Positions 52,574 through 62,132 of a stretch of DNA of 63,938 nt are shown here, in pieces. Origin of the DNA: UM-FILTER-47-13 sp964445195 (GTDB lineage Bacteria; Pseudomonadota; Alphaproteobacteria; Micavibrionales; Micavibrionaceae); assembly GCA_964445195.1 (NCBI GenBank), contig CAYUKA010000012.1, positions 1 through 63,938 of the forward strand, read 5' to 3'. Made by a program: the position numbers and the translations under genes. The notes below the pieces were generated by a model that searched no databases, was not told the origin of the DNA, and saw only the letters and a list, made by a program, of their open reading frames with translations. The stretch's first letter is position 1; the number at the start of each line of letters is the position of its first letter.

Positions 52574-53365
52574 ATGTTTTTTACGCTTTCCAAGCTTATA
52601 TGGGCGGTTCTCGCTCCCCTTAATCTCGTGCTTGTATTGCAGGCAGCCGGCGCGGCACTAACCTTGTTTGCCGTCAGAGCGGCACGCTCCCTGTTTGTGC
52701 TCAGCCTGCTTATCCTGTTTATTGGCGGATTGTTGCCGGCAGGCAACAATATGCTGGCGCTTCTTGAAAATTTTTATGAGAGGCCACAGGCCCTGCCCGA
52801 ACGGGTTGACGGCATTCTTGTTCTCGGCGGCACGTTCGACAGCGTGATCGCCGCCGCCCGTGGTACCCACGCGTTGAATGAATCCGGCGAGCGGGTATTC
52901 GAAGCACTGGCGCTTGGAAAACGCTACCCTGATGCCATCATCGTTTTCAGCGGCGGCGACGGCCGGCTGATGCCGGATATAGAACGGCCGGAAACAAAAG
53001 ATTTGTCGGCTTTTCTCGCGATGCTTGGCTATAGCGACGATAATGTCATTCTCGAAGAGAATTCACGCAACACCTATGAGAATATCAAATACAGCAGCAC
53101 TTTGGTATGGCCGCAGCCGGAAGAAACGTGGCTGTTGGTCACATCGGCTTTTCACATGCCGCGGGCAATGGGTGTCGCGCGCCGGCAGGGCTGGCCCAAT
53201 ATTATGCCTTACCCGGTTGATTACCGCACCACCGGTGAAACATTCTGGTGGCCGCGGCGCTTTGATATGCTGGGGACAATGTATGATTTCCACGTAGCGC
53301 TGCGGGAATATATCGGTATTATGGCTTATCACATAACCGGCAGGCTCAGACTGCCGTTACATTAG
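52574..53365 (+). CDS. YdcF/DUF218-family membrane protein
   Basis: About 263 residues; the ATG at 52574 opens with two membrane helices (LIWAVLAPLNLVLVLQAAG and LFVLSLLILFIGGLLPAG). A longer start at 52505 is possible. The DUF218 domain has VDGILVLGGTFDS, IVFSGGDGR, VILEENSRNTYENIKYS and WLLVTSAFHMPRAMGVARRQG. Family members such as ElyC/SanA act in envelope metabolism, possibly undecaprenyl-linked carriers. It heads a plus-strand envelope gene series. Confidence 0.85.
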   Translation: MFFTLSKLIWAVLAPLNLVLVLQAAGAALTLFAVRAARSLFVLSLLILFIGGLLPAGNNMLALLENFYERPQALPERVDGILVLGGTFDSVIAAARGTHALNESGERVFEALALGKRYPDAIIVFSGGDGRLMPDIERPETKDLSAFLAMLGYSDDNVILEENSRNTYENIKYSSTLVWPQPEETWLLVTSAFHMPRAMGVARRQGWPNIMPYPVDYRTTGETFWWPRRFDMLGTMYDFHVALREYIGIMAYHITGRLRLPLH

Positions 53366-53381
53366 AGGGAAAGGGACTCCC

Positions 53382-54407
53382 ATGGCACGTAAAATTCTCG
53401 GTACGGCTTTAACAATTTTTTTGCTGTGTCATGTAACAGGGCAGGCGGCGCTGGCTGATCCATCCGTTCCTTTCGAACAATGGCTGGCAGCCGTAAAGCA
53501 GGATGCTGTGGCTGAGGGCGTGTCACCAACGATGGCCACACAGGCACTGACAGGACTGACGCCGGATCAGGAGGTCATTCGCCTCGACATGCCGAAAAAC
53601 CAGCCGGAAATTTCAGAGTCATTTGCCAAATACGCTGAGAAGCGGGTCAGCCAGGCCCGGATCGACCGCGGCCGTGAAATGCTTTTGAAGCATTATGATG
53701 AGCTGCGGCGGATCAGCGGTATTTACGGTGTCGCGCCGCAATACATCGTGGCGCTCTGGGGTATGGAAACCAACTATGGCAGCTATACCGGCAGGAAAGA
53801 CACAATCCGTTCACTGGCAACACTGGGCTGGCACGGACGTGGCGGCACCTCGCCAAACCGGGCCTCTTTTTTCCGCAAAGAGTTGATTACCGCCCTGAAA
53901 ATCATGGATGAAGGTCATATCGGCCTTGGTGAGATGAAAGGCTCATGGGCCGGTGCGTTTGGACAGGTCCAGTTCATGCCGTCGAGCTTTCACCGGCTGG
54001 CCGTCGATGGCGACGGCGACGGACGCAAGGATATCTGGCATAACCTGTCTGATGCGTTTGCTTCGGCAGGCAACTACCTGACCCGTAACGGCTGGAATGC
54101 CGGGGAACGCTGGGGACGGCAGGTACGTCTACCCGCCGGTTTTTCCAAGGCCCTGATTGACCGCGATGTGAAAAAGTCGCTGGCCGAATGGCAAAGGCTG
54201 GGGGTGATGACCACAGGCGGGCAGCCGATTCCTGTCGCCGCCGATATGACAGCACACATCGTCGCGCCGGATGGTTTGTCAGGCGGGGTTTATCTGGTCT
54301 ATAATAATTTCAACACCATCAAGCGGTGGAACAATTCCGATAAGTTCGCCCTGTCTGTCGGCCTTCTTGCCGACTCAATCGCAACCGTTCTGCCTGACCG
54401 CAGCTAA
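53382..54407 (+). CDS. MltB-type lytic murein transglycosylase
   Basis: 341 residues. A signal peptide (ILGTALTIFLLCHVTGQAALA) precedes the catalytic domain. The catalytic Glu is in ALWGMETNYGSYTG, followed by GSWAGAFGQVQFMPSSF and DGDGDGRKDIW. It cleaves the glycan strand of peptidoglycan with anhydro-sugar formation. GGGA lies upstream. rlpA starts 19 nt downstream, the usual alphaproteobacterial order. Confidence 0.93.
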   Translation: MARKILGTALTIFLLCHVTGQAALADPSVPFEQWLAAVKQDAVAEGVSPTMATQALTGLTPDQEVIRLDMPKNQPEISESFAKYAEKRVSQARIDRGREMLLKHYDELRRISGIYGVAPQYIVALWGMETNYGSYTGRKDTIRSLATLGWHGRGGTSPNRASFFRKELITALKIMDEGHIGLGEMKGSWAGAFGQVQFMPSSFHRLAVDGDGDGRKDIWHNLSDAFASAGNYLTRNGWNAGERWGRQVRLPAGFSKALIDRDVKKSLAEWQRLGVMTTGGQPIPVAADMTAHIVAPDGLSGGVYLVYNNFNTIKRWNNSDKFALSVGLLADSIATVLPDRS

Positions 54408-54426
54408 ACCTGTTTGAAGCGAGACT

Positions 54427-55440
54427 ATGAAACATCTGTTTGTATCGTTGGCCCTGCTGGTTTTCCTGACCGGCTGTTCCCAGGTGCAGCTGGCCTCACA
54501 CCTGACCAAGCAGACTCTGCCGCAGAGTAAAAGCCAGGGAACGTTCAAAGTCGGTACGCCATACGTCATTGCCGGTAAGCGCTATTACCCGGAGGAAAGC
54601 TATGATCTGGTCGAGACCGGCATAGCCTCCTGGTATGGACCGCAGTTTCATGGCAAGCAGACGGCAAACGGCGAAACGTTCGATATGTACGAGTTGACCG
54701 CCGCGCACCGCACGCTGCAAATGCCTTCGCTGGTGCGGGTTACCAATCTTGAAAACGGCCGTTCGCTGATCATGCGAATCAATGATCGCGGGCCGTTCAA
54801 GCGGGGCCGGATTATTGACGTGTCCAAGCGCGGCGCCGAATTGCTCGGTTTTAAAACACAGGGCACAGCCAAAGTGCGGGTCGAGGTTTTGCGTGAAGAA
54901 AGCCTGAAAATCGCACAGGCGGCCAAGCAGGGTATCGACACCAACGGCTTTGAAGTGGCCCTGAACCGTGGCGAGCGTATGCCGGTACCGCGGCAAACAA
55001 GGGTTGCCGCTCTCGATACTCGCGCGGTTGCAGCCACAGAACCGGCTTCCGGCCTTTCGGCGGGCGCGCCGCCGGTTGCCAGTGTACAGCGCGAAACGCT
55101 GGTGACCCCGACGGCTGCCACGCCGCAGGGTATGAAGCGCGCTATACCGGGCCATACAAAAAATGGCGTGTTTTATCCTGATCCGATCGTGACCGAGATG
55201 CCCGTTGCCAAGACTGATATTTTTGTCCAGGCCGGGTCTTTTTCCGTTGCCGATAATGCCTATCAGCTGAGCCATAGACTTAGCGCGTTAGGGCCCACAG
55301 AAGTTTATCCCGCAATTGTCAACGGACGGCAGTTTTACAGGGTCAGGCTTGGCCCTGTTCGCACCGTTGATGAAGCGGATTCGTTGCTGGCACGGCTGGT
55401 TGAATCCGGCAATGACAGCGCGATGATTATTGTCGAATAA
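54427..55440 (+). CDS. rlpA: RlpA septal ring lytic transglycosylase, SPOR-domain lipoprotein
   Basis: 337 residues. Lipoprotein signal with lipobox Cys in LLVFLTGCSQ. The double-psi beta-barrel catalytic domain spans about 60-155 (GIASWYGPQFHGKQTANGE, RVTNLENGRSLIMRINDRGP). A Pro/Ala-rich linker follows, and a C-terminal SPOR domain (about 255-335, DIFVQAGSFSVADNAYQL) targets denuded glycan at the septum. It follows the mltB-type gene and precedes the D,D-carboxypeptidase. Confidence 0.94.
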   Translation: MKHLFVSLALLVFLTGCSQVQLASHLTKQTLPQSKSQGTFKVGTPYVIAGKRYYPEESYDLVETGIASWYGPQFHGKQTANGETFDMYELTAAHRTLQMPSLVRVTNLENGRSLIMRINDRGPFKRGRIIDVSKRGAELLGFKTQGTAKVRVEVLREESLKIAQAAKQGIDTNGFEVALNRGERMPVPRQTRVAALDTRAVAATEPASGLSAGAPPVASVQRETLVTPTAATPQGMKRAIPGHTKNGVFYPDPIVTEMPVAKTDIFVQAGSFSVADNAYQLSHRLSALGPTEVYPAIVNGRQFYRVRLGPVRTVDEADSLLARLVESGNDSAMIIVE

Positions 55441-55511
55441 GCAAGTTAGCCCTTGCGCTGTGATGTGTCTTTTTTAAAACTGTAGCCATTATGGTTAAAT
55501 GCGGAGGTCCC

Positions 55512-56654
55512 ATGCGTCTCGTTCTTTTGCTGATATTGCTTACCTTGTGGATACCACTTGGTGCCCATGCCAACGATTTACAGCACACATCCGCGAAACA
55601 GGCGGTGATGATCGACTACGATACCGGCATGGTGTTATTCGAAAAGGATTCTGAAAGCCGTATGCCGACCTCTTCGATGAGCAAGGTTATGACGATGTAT
55701 CTGGTCTTTGAGGCGCTCAAAAGCGGCAAGCTGAGCCTCGACGGTACTTTGCCCGTCAGTGAAAAAGCATGGCGCAAGGGCGGCTCGAAGATGTTCGTCG
55801 AGGTGGGCAACCAGGTAAAAGTCGAAGACCTGATCCGCGGTGTGATCATTCAGTCCGGTAATGATGCAACGATCGTGTTGGCCGAAGGGCTGGCCGGGTC
55901 GGAAAAAGCCTTCGCCGAGGCGCTCACCGCCACAGCAAAAGATATCGGCATGGAAAACAGCAATTTTACCAATGCCAGCGGCTGGCCTGATGAAGACCAT
56001 TATTCAACGGCCTATGATCTGGCGCTGCTGACGCAGGCATTGATTTTTAATTTTCCCGAGTATTATCATTATTATTCCGAAACCGAATTCACCTATAACA
56101 ATATTCGCCAGACCAACCGCAACCCGTTATTATACCGTAATATGGGCGCTGACGGCGTCAAGACCGGTCACACGCAGGCCGGCGGCTATGGCCTGATCGG
56201 TTCGGGTACGCATGAGGGACGCCGCGTCATTCTGGTTGTCAATGGGCTGGAAGACGATAAAGCGCGGGCACAGGAAGGGGCACGGTTACTTGAATGGGGC
56301 ATGCGTGGTTTTGAGAACGTAAAACTGTTCACGGCCGGTGAAACCGTTGATTACGCCTATGTTGTCATGGGCGAGGATGAACAGGCACCCCTGATGCTGG
56401 AGCAGGATCTGACCGTAACCGTGCCGATACCTGTGAAGAACGACCTGAAGGTCGAGGTTGTTTATGAAGGGCCCGTCACAGCCCCTGTGCGCAAGGGCGA
56501 TCAGCTTGGTACACTGAAGGTCAATGTGCCGCGTGTTACAACCTTCGAATTGCCGCTCATGGCTGCCCGCGATGTTGAAAGTCTCGGCTTTTTCGCGTCC
56601 ACACTTGCCAAAGCGCGGCTGTTCATAACCGGCGGTACAGTAAACGCGGAATAG
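55512..56654 (+). CDS. D-alanyl-D-alanine carboxypeptidase (PBP5/6-like)
   Basis: 380 residues. Signal peptide (LVLLLILLTLWIPLGAHA). Active-site motifs: SxxK in PTSSMSKVMTMY, SGN in VIIQSGNDATI and KTG in ADGVKTGHTQAG. The C-terminal domain continues to an amphipathic end (AARDVESLGFFASTLAKARL) that would anchor it to the inner membrane. I start at 55512 because GGAGG sits 5 nt upstream; an ORF start at 55491 lacks that. tmk starts 7 nt after the stop. Confidence 0.94.
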   Translation: MRLVLLLILLTLWIPLGAHANDLQHTSAKQAVMIDYDTGMVLFEKDSESRMPTSSMSKVMTMYLVFEALKSGKLSLDGTLPVSEKAWRKGGSKMFVEVGNQVKVEDLIRGVIIQSGNDATIVLAEGLAGSEKAFAEALTATAKDIGMENSNFTNASGWPDEDHYSTAYDLALLTQALIFNFPEYYHYYSETEFTYNNIRQTNRNPLLYRNMGADGVKTGHTQAGGYGLIGSGTHEGRRVILVVNGLEDDKARAQEGARLLEWGMRGFENVKLFTAGETVDYAYVVMGEDEQAPLMLEQDLTVTVPIPVKNDLKVEVVYEGPVTAPVRKGDQLGTLKVNVPRVTTFELPLMAARDVESLGFFASTLAKARLFITGGTVNAE

Positions 56655-56661
56655 GCAAAAT

Positions 56662-57306
56662 ATGAGCGCACAGGGCTTTTTCATCACGCTCGAAGGCGGA
56701 GAGGGCAGCGGTAAAACGACCCAGATTGATCGCCTTGCGACGGCGCTGAAGGCTGAGGGGCGCGATGTCATTGTTACGCGTGAGCCGGGCGGAACACCGG
56801 AAGCTGAAACAATCCGTGACTTACTGGTCAGGCGCGACGGTGGCAACTGGACACCCATGGCGGAAACACTGCTGTTCTTCGCCGCCCGGGTTATGCACGT
56901 TGAAACGCTGATCAAGCCGGCATTGGCAGAGGGCAAAGTCGTGATCTGTGATCGCTTCACCGACTCGACCCGTGCTTATCAAAGCTACGGCCATGGTCTT
57001 GAGCCGGATGTGATCGAAAGCTTCGTGCAATTAAGCCTTGTCGGTTTTGAACCCGACCTGACATTTATTCTCGATATCGAGGCTCATGCAGGGCTGGCGC
57101 GGGCCGGCAAGCGGCTGGCTGACGAACAAAGTGACGAAGACCGTTTTGAGGGACTGGATATCGGCTTTCACGAGCGTCTGCGGCAGGGGTTTCTGGAGAT
57201 TGCCGGCCGCGCGCCGGAGCGCTGTGTTATTATTGATGGATCACGGCATATTGATGACATTACCCATGAAATCAACGACGTGGTGAAAGCAAGGCTGAAT
57301 GTTTGA
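56662..57306 (+). CDS. tmk: Thymidylate kinase
   Basis: 214 residues. P-loop EGGEGSGKTTQ, DR-region CDRFTDSTRAYQSYG and the lid region AGKRLADEQSDEDRFEG (Arg-containing). It phosphorylates dTMP to dTDP. It overlaps holB by 8 nt, as usual for the tmk-holB pair. Confidence 0.97.
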   Translation: MSAQGFFITLEGGEGSGKTTQIDRLATALKAEGRDVIVTREPGGTPEAETIRDLLVRRDGGNWTPMAETLLFFAARVMHVETLIKPALAEGKVVICDRFTDSTRAYQSYGHGLEPDVIESFVQLSLVGFEPDLTFILDIEAHAGLARAGKRLADEQSDEDRFEGLDIGFHERLRQGFLEIAGRAPERCVIIDGSRHIDDITHEINDVVKARLNV

Positions 57307-58453
57307 CGACTTTGAAACTGATTTGCTCGACGAAGAACCGGCAGCGGCAAGTGAAAGCCTGATCGAAGGGCTGTTGCCGCCGCGGCAAATGTCAGAGTGC
57401 CTTAGCCACGAAGATGTGGAAACGGCACTGCTTGAACTCATAGACAGTAGCCGCATGCCGCACGCGCTGATCTTTGCCGGACCGCAGGGGATCGGCAAGG
57501 CCACGCTGTCTTTCAGGCTGGCGCGCTATCTGCTCAAAAACGGCAGCCAGGACAGTGCGGATGGCGGTTTGTTCGGCGATACATTGCCGCAGGAGAAGGC
57601 GGAGAACCTGTTCGTTGCACCGGATGATCCCGTTTTCCGGCGGGTGGCGTCCGGCGGCCATCCCGACCTGTTCACCGCCGAGCGCCCCTTCGATGATGCC
57701 AAGGGCCGGGCAAAAGGCAGCGTTGATGTCGATACGGTGCGTAAAATCAACCCGTTTATGCGCATGACGGCTTCACAGGGTGGCTGGCGTATTGTTATTG
57801 TCGATGACGCGGATACGATGAACCGCAACGCCCAGAACGCGATCCTGAAGATGCTGGAGGAACCACCGGCGCGTACACTGCTGATCCTCGTAGCTCACCG
57901 CCCCGGCGCGTTGATCCCGACGATCCGTTCGCGTTGCCGGGTTATTTCATTCCAGCCATTGTCACACGATGTGTTTCATACATTGATCCGTCGCAATCAT
58001 GGCGGTCTGCCGCAGGATGATCTTGACGTACTTTACAATATCGCACGCGGTAGTGTCGGCCGCGGCCTGCAAATCGCGGAGGAGGGCGGGCTCGAAATTG
58101 TCGGCAAACTCGTTCATCTGCTCTATGGCTGGCCGGACTGGCCGTGGTCGCAAATCCATATGCTGGCCGATACAATGGGCCGGCCGGGCCAGGAAGACAG
58201 TTTGCGCGCTTTTCAGGATGTCCTGCTCTGGATCGTTGAAACCCTGCTGCGGGCAAAAGCGCGCGGCGAAGCGCCGCCAGCGCCGCTGAATAACGAGGCG
58301 ACTGAAAAACTACTGGCGCATTACAGCCTTGAAGACTGGATCGCCATTGCCGCCAACCTCCGAAGCCATTTCGACACGGTCGCGCATGCCAACCTCGACA
58401 AACGCCATGCCGTGCTCGGCGCTTTCTCCGTTTTCAAAAAAGACGCAGCATGA
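57299..58453 (+). CDS. holB: DNA polymerase III subunit delta'
   Basis: 384 residues. Clamp-loader delta' with a P-loop-like GPQGIGKATLS, the SRC-like RSRCRVISFQPL and LEEPPARTLLILVAHRP. An N-terminal acidic extension of about 40 residues precedes the AAA domain. It loads the sliding clamp with the gamma complex. ATGA joins it to the sulfotransferase gene. Confidence 0.93.
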   Translation: MFDDFETDLLDEEPAAASESLIEGLLPPRQMSECLSHEDVETALLELIDSSRMPHALIFAGPQGIGKATLSFRLARYLLKNGSQDSADGGLFGDTLPQEKAENLFVAPDDPVFRRVASGGHPDLFTAERPFDDAKGRAKGSVDVDTVRKINPFMRMTASQGGWRIVIVDDADTMNRNAQNAILKMLEEPPARTLLILVAHRPGALIPTIRSRCRVISFQPLSHDVFHTLIRRNHGGLPQDDLDVLYNIARGSVGRGLQIAEEGGLEIVGKLVHLLYGWPDWPWSQIHMLADTMGRPGQEDSLRAFQDVLLWIVETLLRAKARGEAPPAPLNNEATEKLLAHYSLEDWIAIAANLRSHFDTVAHANLDKRHAVLGAFSVFKKDAA

Positions 58454-59199
58454 GCGGCCGGTCCGGCGCATCATATCTTATTTGTGCCACGCCCCGCACG
58501 GGCAGCACGTTTTTATGTTCATTGCTGCGTTCGACAGGCATCGCCGGCCAGCCCGAATCCTATTTCCGCAGGGAGGATGAAACACGCTGGGCGGCACAGT
58601 GGGGCATTCTGCGCGAGGATGAAAGCTTCGCGTTTTCCGAGTATCTTGAAGGTACGATCAATGCAGGCCGCAGTGAAAATGGCGTGTTCGGAGCGCGGAT
58701 CATGTGGGGCACTATGACGGAACTGAGCGGCAATCTGGCCGGCCTGTATCCCGGCGTTGCGGGCAGCGGCATAAAGCTTCTGCAGGCGGCTTTCGGAGAC
58801 GTACAGTTTCTGTATCTCAAACGTACGGATGTTGTCGCACAGGCTATTTCGCGCCTGCGTGCCGAGCAGACCGACTTATGGCATGTCACAGATGATACGA
58901 CTACCACGGCCACGGCACAGGATGCACATTACGATTTTGAGCGTATCGGCGTTTTCGTGCGGGAAGCCGATGAGCATAATGCGGCCTGGGAGGCGTGGTT
59001 CCGGGAGCAGGGGATAGACCCGCACCGCGTGTTTTATGAAGACCTTGCAGACTCGCCTGCCACGGAAATCCGCAGGATCATGACATATCTCCGCCTTGAT
59101 CCGGAAACGGCTGGCTGGCTTGAATCCGGCAACAAACGCATGGCCGATGAGATCAGTCATGAATGGGCGATGCGCTATCGCAAGGAAGCGGGCGTATAA
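58450..59199 (+). CDS. Stf0-family sulfotransferase
   Basis: 249 residues. The PAPS 5'-phosphosulfate loop is ICATPRTGSTFLCSLL, followed by PESYFRRED. The 3'-phosphate-binding region LKRTDVVAQAISRLRAEQT and the C-terminal VFYEDLADSPATEIRRIMTYL complete the Stf0 layout. Such enzymes transfer sulfate to trehalose or other glycans; the acceptor here is unknown. It overlaps holB by ATGA and sits where holB usually meets metG, so it looks inserted into a conserved operon. Confidence 0.88.
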   Translation: MSGRSGASYLICATPRTGSTFLCSLLRSTGIAGQPESYFRREDETRWAAQWGILREDESFAFSEYLEGTINAGRSENGVFGARIMWGTMTELSGNLAGLYPGVAGSGIKLLQAAFGDVQFLYLKRTDVVAQAISRLRAEQTDLWHVTDDTTTTATAQDAHYDFERIGVFVREADEHNAAWEAWFREQGIDPHRVFYEDLADSPATEIRRIMTYLRLDPETAGWLESGNKRMADEISHEWAMRYRKEAGV

Positions 59200-59279
59200 C
59201 ATATCCTTGTCATGCGCCGCCGTTTCATGCGACAAAAATGATGGATAAACAAAGAGAAGAGTGCCGGGGCACCTGCGTT

Positions 59280-60857
59280 ATGACTGAGAAAAACTACTAC
59301 ATCACCACGCCGATCTACTATGTGAACGACAAACCGCACCTGGGACACACTTATACGACTGTGGCCTGTGACGTACTGGCGCGATTCAAACGTCTGGACG
59401 GCTATAACGTTATGTTTCTGACCGGCACAGACGAGCATGGTTTGAAAGTCCGGCAGGCGGCCGAAAAAGCCGGGATCGACCCGCAGAGCTTTACCGACCA
59501 GGTCTCACAGAACTTTCGCGATCTCGCGCCGCTGATGAATTACTCTAACGATGATTTTATCCGCACCACCGAGGAGCGGCATAAAAAGGCCGCGCAGGCG
59601 CTGTGGCAAGCGATTGTCGATGCCGGGAACGACGATATTTATCTCGGTAAATATAGCGGCTGGTATGCTGTCCGGGACGAAGCGTTTTACGGCGAGGACG
59701 AACTGACCGAAGTTGACGGCAAGAAAGTTGCTCCGTCCGGCGCAGAGTGCCAATGGATGGAAGAGGAAAGCTATTTCTTCCGTCTGTCGGCATGGCAGGA
59801 ACGGCTGCTGGAGTTTTACGAAGCCCATCCCGATTTCATTTTGCCCGCCAGCCGCCGTAACGAGGTCATCAGCTTCGTCAAAGGCGGGTTGCGTGATCTG
59901 TCAATCAGCCGTACAACCTTTGACTGGGGCGTGAGAGTGCCGGGCGATGAAAAACACGTCATGTATGTCTGGATCGACGCGCTGACCAACTATATGACCG
60001 CGGTGGGCTATCCCGATACGGACAGCGACAGTTATAGCACGTTCTGGCCGGCGGACCTGCATATGGTCGGCAAGGATATATTGCGCTTTCACGCCGTTTA
60101 CTGGCCGGCCTTTCTGATGGCCGCCGGGCTGAAGCCGCCGAAGCGGATTTTCGCCCATGGCTGGTGGACGATCGAGGGCGAGAAGATGTCAAAATCGCTT
60201 GGAAACGTCATCGCGCCGCAGGATCTGGTTGATCGTTATGGCGTTGACGCCGCGCGCTATTTCATGATGCGCGAAGTCCCGTTCGGCAATGACGGCAATT
60301 TCAGTCATGACGCGGCGCTGAACCGGATTAACGGCGATCTGGCCAACGGGCTGGGCAATCTGGCACAGCGGACCTTGTCGATGATTCATAAGAACTGTGA
60401 AGAAAAAGTGCCTTCTTTCAATGAACTAACGGGTGATGATAAAGCCTTGCTTAAAGAGTCGCATGACACGATGCTGACCTCTATCCGCACCGCTCTTGAC
60501 ACGCAACAGTTTCATAAGGCGGTAGAGGCCATTATGGCCGTCTGCGATGCGGCCAATGCCTATATCGACCACCAGGCGCCATGGACGCTGAAGAAAGAAG
60601 ACCCGGCGCGCATGGGCACCGTGCTTTATGTTCTTGCAGAAACGATCCGCTGTCTGGCACTGGCGATGCAGCCGTTTACCCCGGACAGCGCCGCGAAAAT
60701 GCTGGATCAGCTTGGTATCCCGACAGAGCAGCGCAACTTTTCTTATCTGGATGCCGCACATATGTTAACGCCCGGCACATCGATTGCGAAACCGGAAGGG
60801 ATTTTCCCCCGCCTGCTGGAAGACGAACCGCAACAGGCCGCAGGGCAGGGCGGATGA
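59280..60857 (+). CDS. metG: Methionyl-tRNA synthetase
   Basis: 525 residues. The HIGH signature is HLGHTYTTVACD and the KMSKS signature is intact (GEKMSKSLGN). Tail helices follow, and there is no C-terminal tRNA-binding domain, normal for this class. ATG 59280 (MTEKNYYITTPIYYVND) is the conserved start; an upstream ORF start lies within the sulfotransferase gene. Its stop overlaps the next gene as ATGA. Confidence 0.96.
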   Translation: MTEKNYYITTPIYYVNDKPHLGHTYTTVACDVLARFKRLDGYNVMFLTGTDEHGLKVRQAAEKAGIDPQSFTDQVSQNFRDLAPLMNYSNDDFIRTTEERHKKAAQALWQAIVDAGNDDIYLGKYSGWYAVRDEAFYGEDELTEVDGKKVAPSGAECQWMEEESYFFRLSAWQERLLEFYEAHPDFILPASRRNEVISFVKGGLRDLSISRTTFDWGVRVPGDEKHVMYVWIDALTNYMTAVGYPDTDSDSYSTFWPADLHMVGKDILRFHAVYWPAFLMAAGLKPPKRIFAHGWWTIEGEKMSKSLGNVIAPQDLVDRYGVDAARYFMMREVPFGNDGNFSHDAALNRINGDLANGLGNLAQRTLSMIHKNCEEKVPSFNELTGDDKALLKESHDTMLTSIRTALDTQQFHKAVEAIMAVCDAANAYIDHQAPWTLKKEDPARMGTVLYVLAETIRCLALAMQPFTPDSAAKMLDQLGIPTEQRNFSYLDAAHMLTPGTSIAKPEGIFPRLLEDEPQQAAGQGG

Positions 60858-61309
60858 TAGCAGAGAAACTCTGGTTTATTTACGCGCTGACTGCCGCCGT
60901 CCTCTGGGGGGTCGGCTATGTCCTGGCCGAAAAGCTCCTAAAGGGTGGTATCGGTCCCGCTTTCCTGATGTTCGCCTCCGGTACGGTCACACTGCCGCTT
61001 TATTTCCTGCTGGCGCTTTACCTGGGACAGTTCAAAAGCGGCATTGAGGTTCTCCTTGCCGATAACGGCAAACTGATTTTAGTGATCGTGTCAGCACTCA
61101 CAGTCCTCGGCGGCACGTTTCTTGTCTTCTTAGGTATTTCGGAAAAAAATGCGACCCTGGTCAACCTGATTGAAATTTCATACCCGTTTTTCACCTTTAT
61201 ATTTGCGTGGCTGATCCTGCGTGAAGTGCAGCTAAGCTGGGAAACGGCCGTTGGCGGCCTTTTGATTTTCAGCGGCATCACACTTATATTTCTGAAGGCC
61301 AGCAGCTAA
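60854..61309 (+). CDS. Short DMT/EamA-type membrane protein
   Basis: 151 residues with about four to five membrane helices (LWFIYALTAAVLWGVGYVLA, FLMFASGTVTLPLYFLLAL, ILVIVSALTVLGGTFLVF, and a C-terminal pair). The NATLVNLIEISYPFFTFIFAW segment resembles one EamA repeat. At half the usual ten-helix DMT length, it would need to dimerise. ATG overlaps the metG stop. Substrate unknown. Confidence 0.8.
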   Translation: MIAEKLWFIYALTAAVLWGVGYVLAEKLLKGGIGPAFLMFASGTVTLPLYFLLALYLGQFKSGIEVLLADNGKLILVIVSALTVLGGTFLVFLGISEKNATLVNLIEISYPFFTFIFAWLILREVQLSWETAVGGLLIFSGITLIFLKASS

Positions 61310-61331
61310 ATTGCATGCAGGATTATAGAAT

Positions 61332-62132
61332 ATGTATATCGACTCTCATTGCCATCTGACTCACAACCGGCTGAAACATCTTGGCGCACAGGCGGATATA
61401 GTGCATAACGCGGCCGCTGCAGGCGTTGACGGGATGTTGACGATCAGTTGCCAGATTCGCGGCGATTTCCCGGCTGTGCTGGAAACCGCGCAGAGCTTTG
61501 ATAATGTCTGGTGTACGATTGGCACCCATCCGCATGACGCCGGAGATGAGGCTGAGAAAGCAATTACACTTGATGAATTGGTCGAGCTTGCCTCTTCTGA
61601 TCCGAACATTGTCGGTATAGGCGAGAGCGGCCTTGATTATTATTACCAACATGCGCCGGCCTGTGACCAGCAGGACAGCTTCCGCAAACATATCCGCGCC
61701 TGTATGACCACCGGCCTGCCGCTCGTCGTTCATGCCCGCGAGGCGGATGAGGATATTATTCGCATCCTGAAAGAAGAAGGGGCCGGTGCAGATAGCTTGC
61801 GGGGCGTCATGCATTGCTTTAGCTCCGGACGGCAAATGGGGGAGGCGGCGCTTGAACTGGGGTTTTATATTTCCTTCTCCGGTATCGTCACGTTTGATAA
61901 ATCGCAAGAACTGCAGGACTTCGCCAGGAACGTGCCTCTTGAACGCACCTTAATTGAAACAGATGCACCGTTTCTGGCCCCCGCACCCCACCGCGGTAAA
62001 ATCAATGAGCCAGCCCTGGTTGTACATACCGCCGCAACGCTTGCCAAAATTCATAATATTTCTGAAGAAAATCTGGCAACTATCACAAGTAAGAACTTTT
62101 TTGATCTTTTTGAAAAGGCACAAAAGCGATGA
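61332..62132 (+). CDS. TatD-family metal-dependent hydrolase
   Basis: 266 residues. Metal ligands in YIDSHCHLTHNRL, GIGESGLDYYYQHAP, VVHAREADEDI, GVMHCFSSG and TDAPFLAPAPHRGK. TatD-type proteins are implicated in DNA repair as 3'-5' exonucleases. It overlaps the following MBL gene as ATGA, the usual arrangement metG-tatD-MBL. Confidence 0.93.
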   Translation: MYIDSHCHLTHNRLKHLGAQADIVHNAAAAGVDGMLTISCQIRGDFPAVLETAQSFDNVWCTIGTHPHDAGDEAEKAITLDELVELASSDPNIVGIGESGLDYYYQHAPACDQQDSFRKHIRACMTTGLPLVVHAREADEDIIRILKEEGAGADSLRGVMHCFSSGRQMGEAALELGFYISFSGIVTFDKSQELQDFARNVPLERTLIETDAPFLAPAPHRGKINEPALVVHTAATLAKIHNISEENLATITSKNFFDLFEKAQKR

